From: Aedoeadaptatus acetigenes
GTDB lineage: Bacteria; Bacillota; Clostridia; Tissierellales; Peptoniphilaceae
DNA length: 64,000 nt
Direction: 5' to 3'
Assembly (NCBI RefSeq): GCF_025566985.1
Contig: NZ_JAOQJD010000007.1
Coordinates: 53,403-117,402 of the forward strand
Under the pieces are notes generated by a model. The model was not told the origin of the DNA, did not search any database, and worked only from the letters and a program-made list of their open reading frames with translations. The first letter of the stretch is position 1, and the number at the start of each line of letters is the position of its first letter. Below are positions 63,925-64,000 of the stretch, piece by piece. The position numbers were made by a program, and so were the translations under genes.

Positions 63925-64000
63925 CTAATCATTTTTATCGACTTTTTGATGTTTTTCTCTCTCCATTTCTCTAATCATTATGCGTTTTAATTTGTCTTGC
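63925..64000 (-). CDS. 3' end of an unidentified gene at the window edge
   Basis: The last ~24 codons (DKLKRIMIREMEREKHQKVD and a few more) of a frame open to the window end; stop TAG at 63927-63925. It abuts the broken virD4. It may be the PcfB-like gene that normally precedes virD4 or the last gene of an inserted element; the visible part is too short to decide. Confidence 0.5.
   Translation of the reverse strand, partial: QDKLKRIMIREMEREKHQKVDKND

Larger units (their letters stand above)
8155..64000. mobile_element. large integrative conjugative element in ssrA (right end outside the window)
   Basis: The element begins at the ssrA 3' copy and continues past 64000. Known conjugation modules are recognisable: mobC and MobP-type relaxase (10241-12307), SNF2/methyltransferase giant protein, SSB-like proteins, topoisomerase III and a Tn1549-like type IV secretion block (53069-63913). 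Cargo includes two fic genes, secreted wall-active proteins and a nested Tn916. No integrase for this element is visible; it should lie near the other end. The truncated virD4 at 63041-63913 suggests it may be defective for its own transfer. Confidence 0.75.

Noticed and set aside
63900..64000. Group II intron as the cause of the virD4 interruption
   Set aside because: The neighbouring frame ends about 11 bases before virD4 sequence resumes, leaving no room for the catalytic RNA domains V and VI that must follow an intron-encoded protein.
1..64000. CRISPR arrays, rRNA or complete tRNA genes
   Set aside because: No regularly spaced repeats and no complete cloverleaf or rRNA sequence were recognised on reading both strands.

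Overview
The window looks like a piece of a Firmicutes (Clostridia/Tissierellia) chromosome, possibly a Peptoniphilaceae relative; this placement rests on gene content and composition only. The first ~8.1 kb is visibly GC-rich housekeeping DNA. Everything to the right is AT-rich, mobile DNA.

Region 1 (1-8150, chromosome): the 3' part of a methionine-type ABC transporter binding protein (metQ), a TIM-barrel protein overlapping an AI-2E family permease, a convergent serC-serA-DUF1015 serine-biosynthesis operon on the minus strand, and a Fic-family AMPylase-like gene. The region ends with several strong stem-loops and an intrinsic terminator.

Region 2 (8155 to beyond the window end, a large integrative conjugative element): at 8155-8174 there is an exact-looking copy of the 3' end of ssrA (tmRNA) on the minus strand, followed by an ssrA-like terminator. 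This is best read as the far att site of an element integrated in ssrA. The intact ssrA and probably the integrase would then lie to the right of the window. Inside are two Fic genes, mobC and a MobP-type relaxase, remnants of three IS families, and a set of secreted wall-associated proteins (stalk domain, Amidase_6, CAP, NlpC/P60-like). After Tn916 come a ParB-like gene and a giant 2850-residue methyltransferase/SNF2 polyprotein. Then come SSB-like proteins, topoisomerase III and a Gram-positive type IV secretion block of the Tn1549/CD1107-CD1108 kind: CD1107-like pair, DUF4315-like, CD1108-like hydrolase, VirB4, PrgI, TrbL-like, Maff2 and a truncated VirD4. The conjugation genes are on the minus strand and are read leftward from the right edge.

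Region 3 (about 16257-34270): a complete-looking Tn916-family element with tet(M), including orf24-orf13, the tet(M) leader and attenuator, orf6, orf9, orf7, orf8, xis and int. It sits inside the larger element and splits the secreted-protein cargo into two clusters.

Two conjugation systems are therefore nested. Tn916 (MobT relaxase Orf20, coupling protein Orf21, VirB4-like Orf16) looks intact. The host element has lost the N-terminal half of VirD4 at the window edge, so its own transfer is doubtful. The most unusual observation is a full-length TnpV-like protein encoded in an alternative frame, with its own ribosome binding site, inside the giant polyprotein gene (48801-49175, minus).
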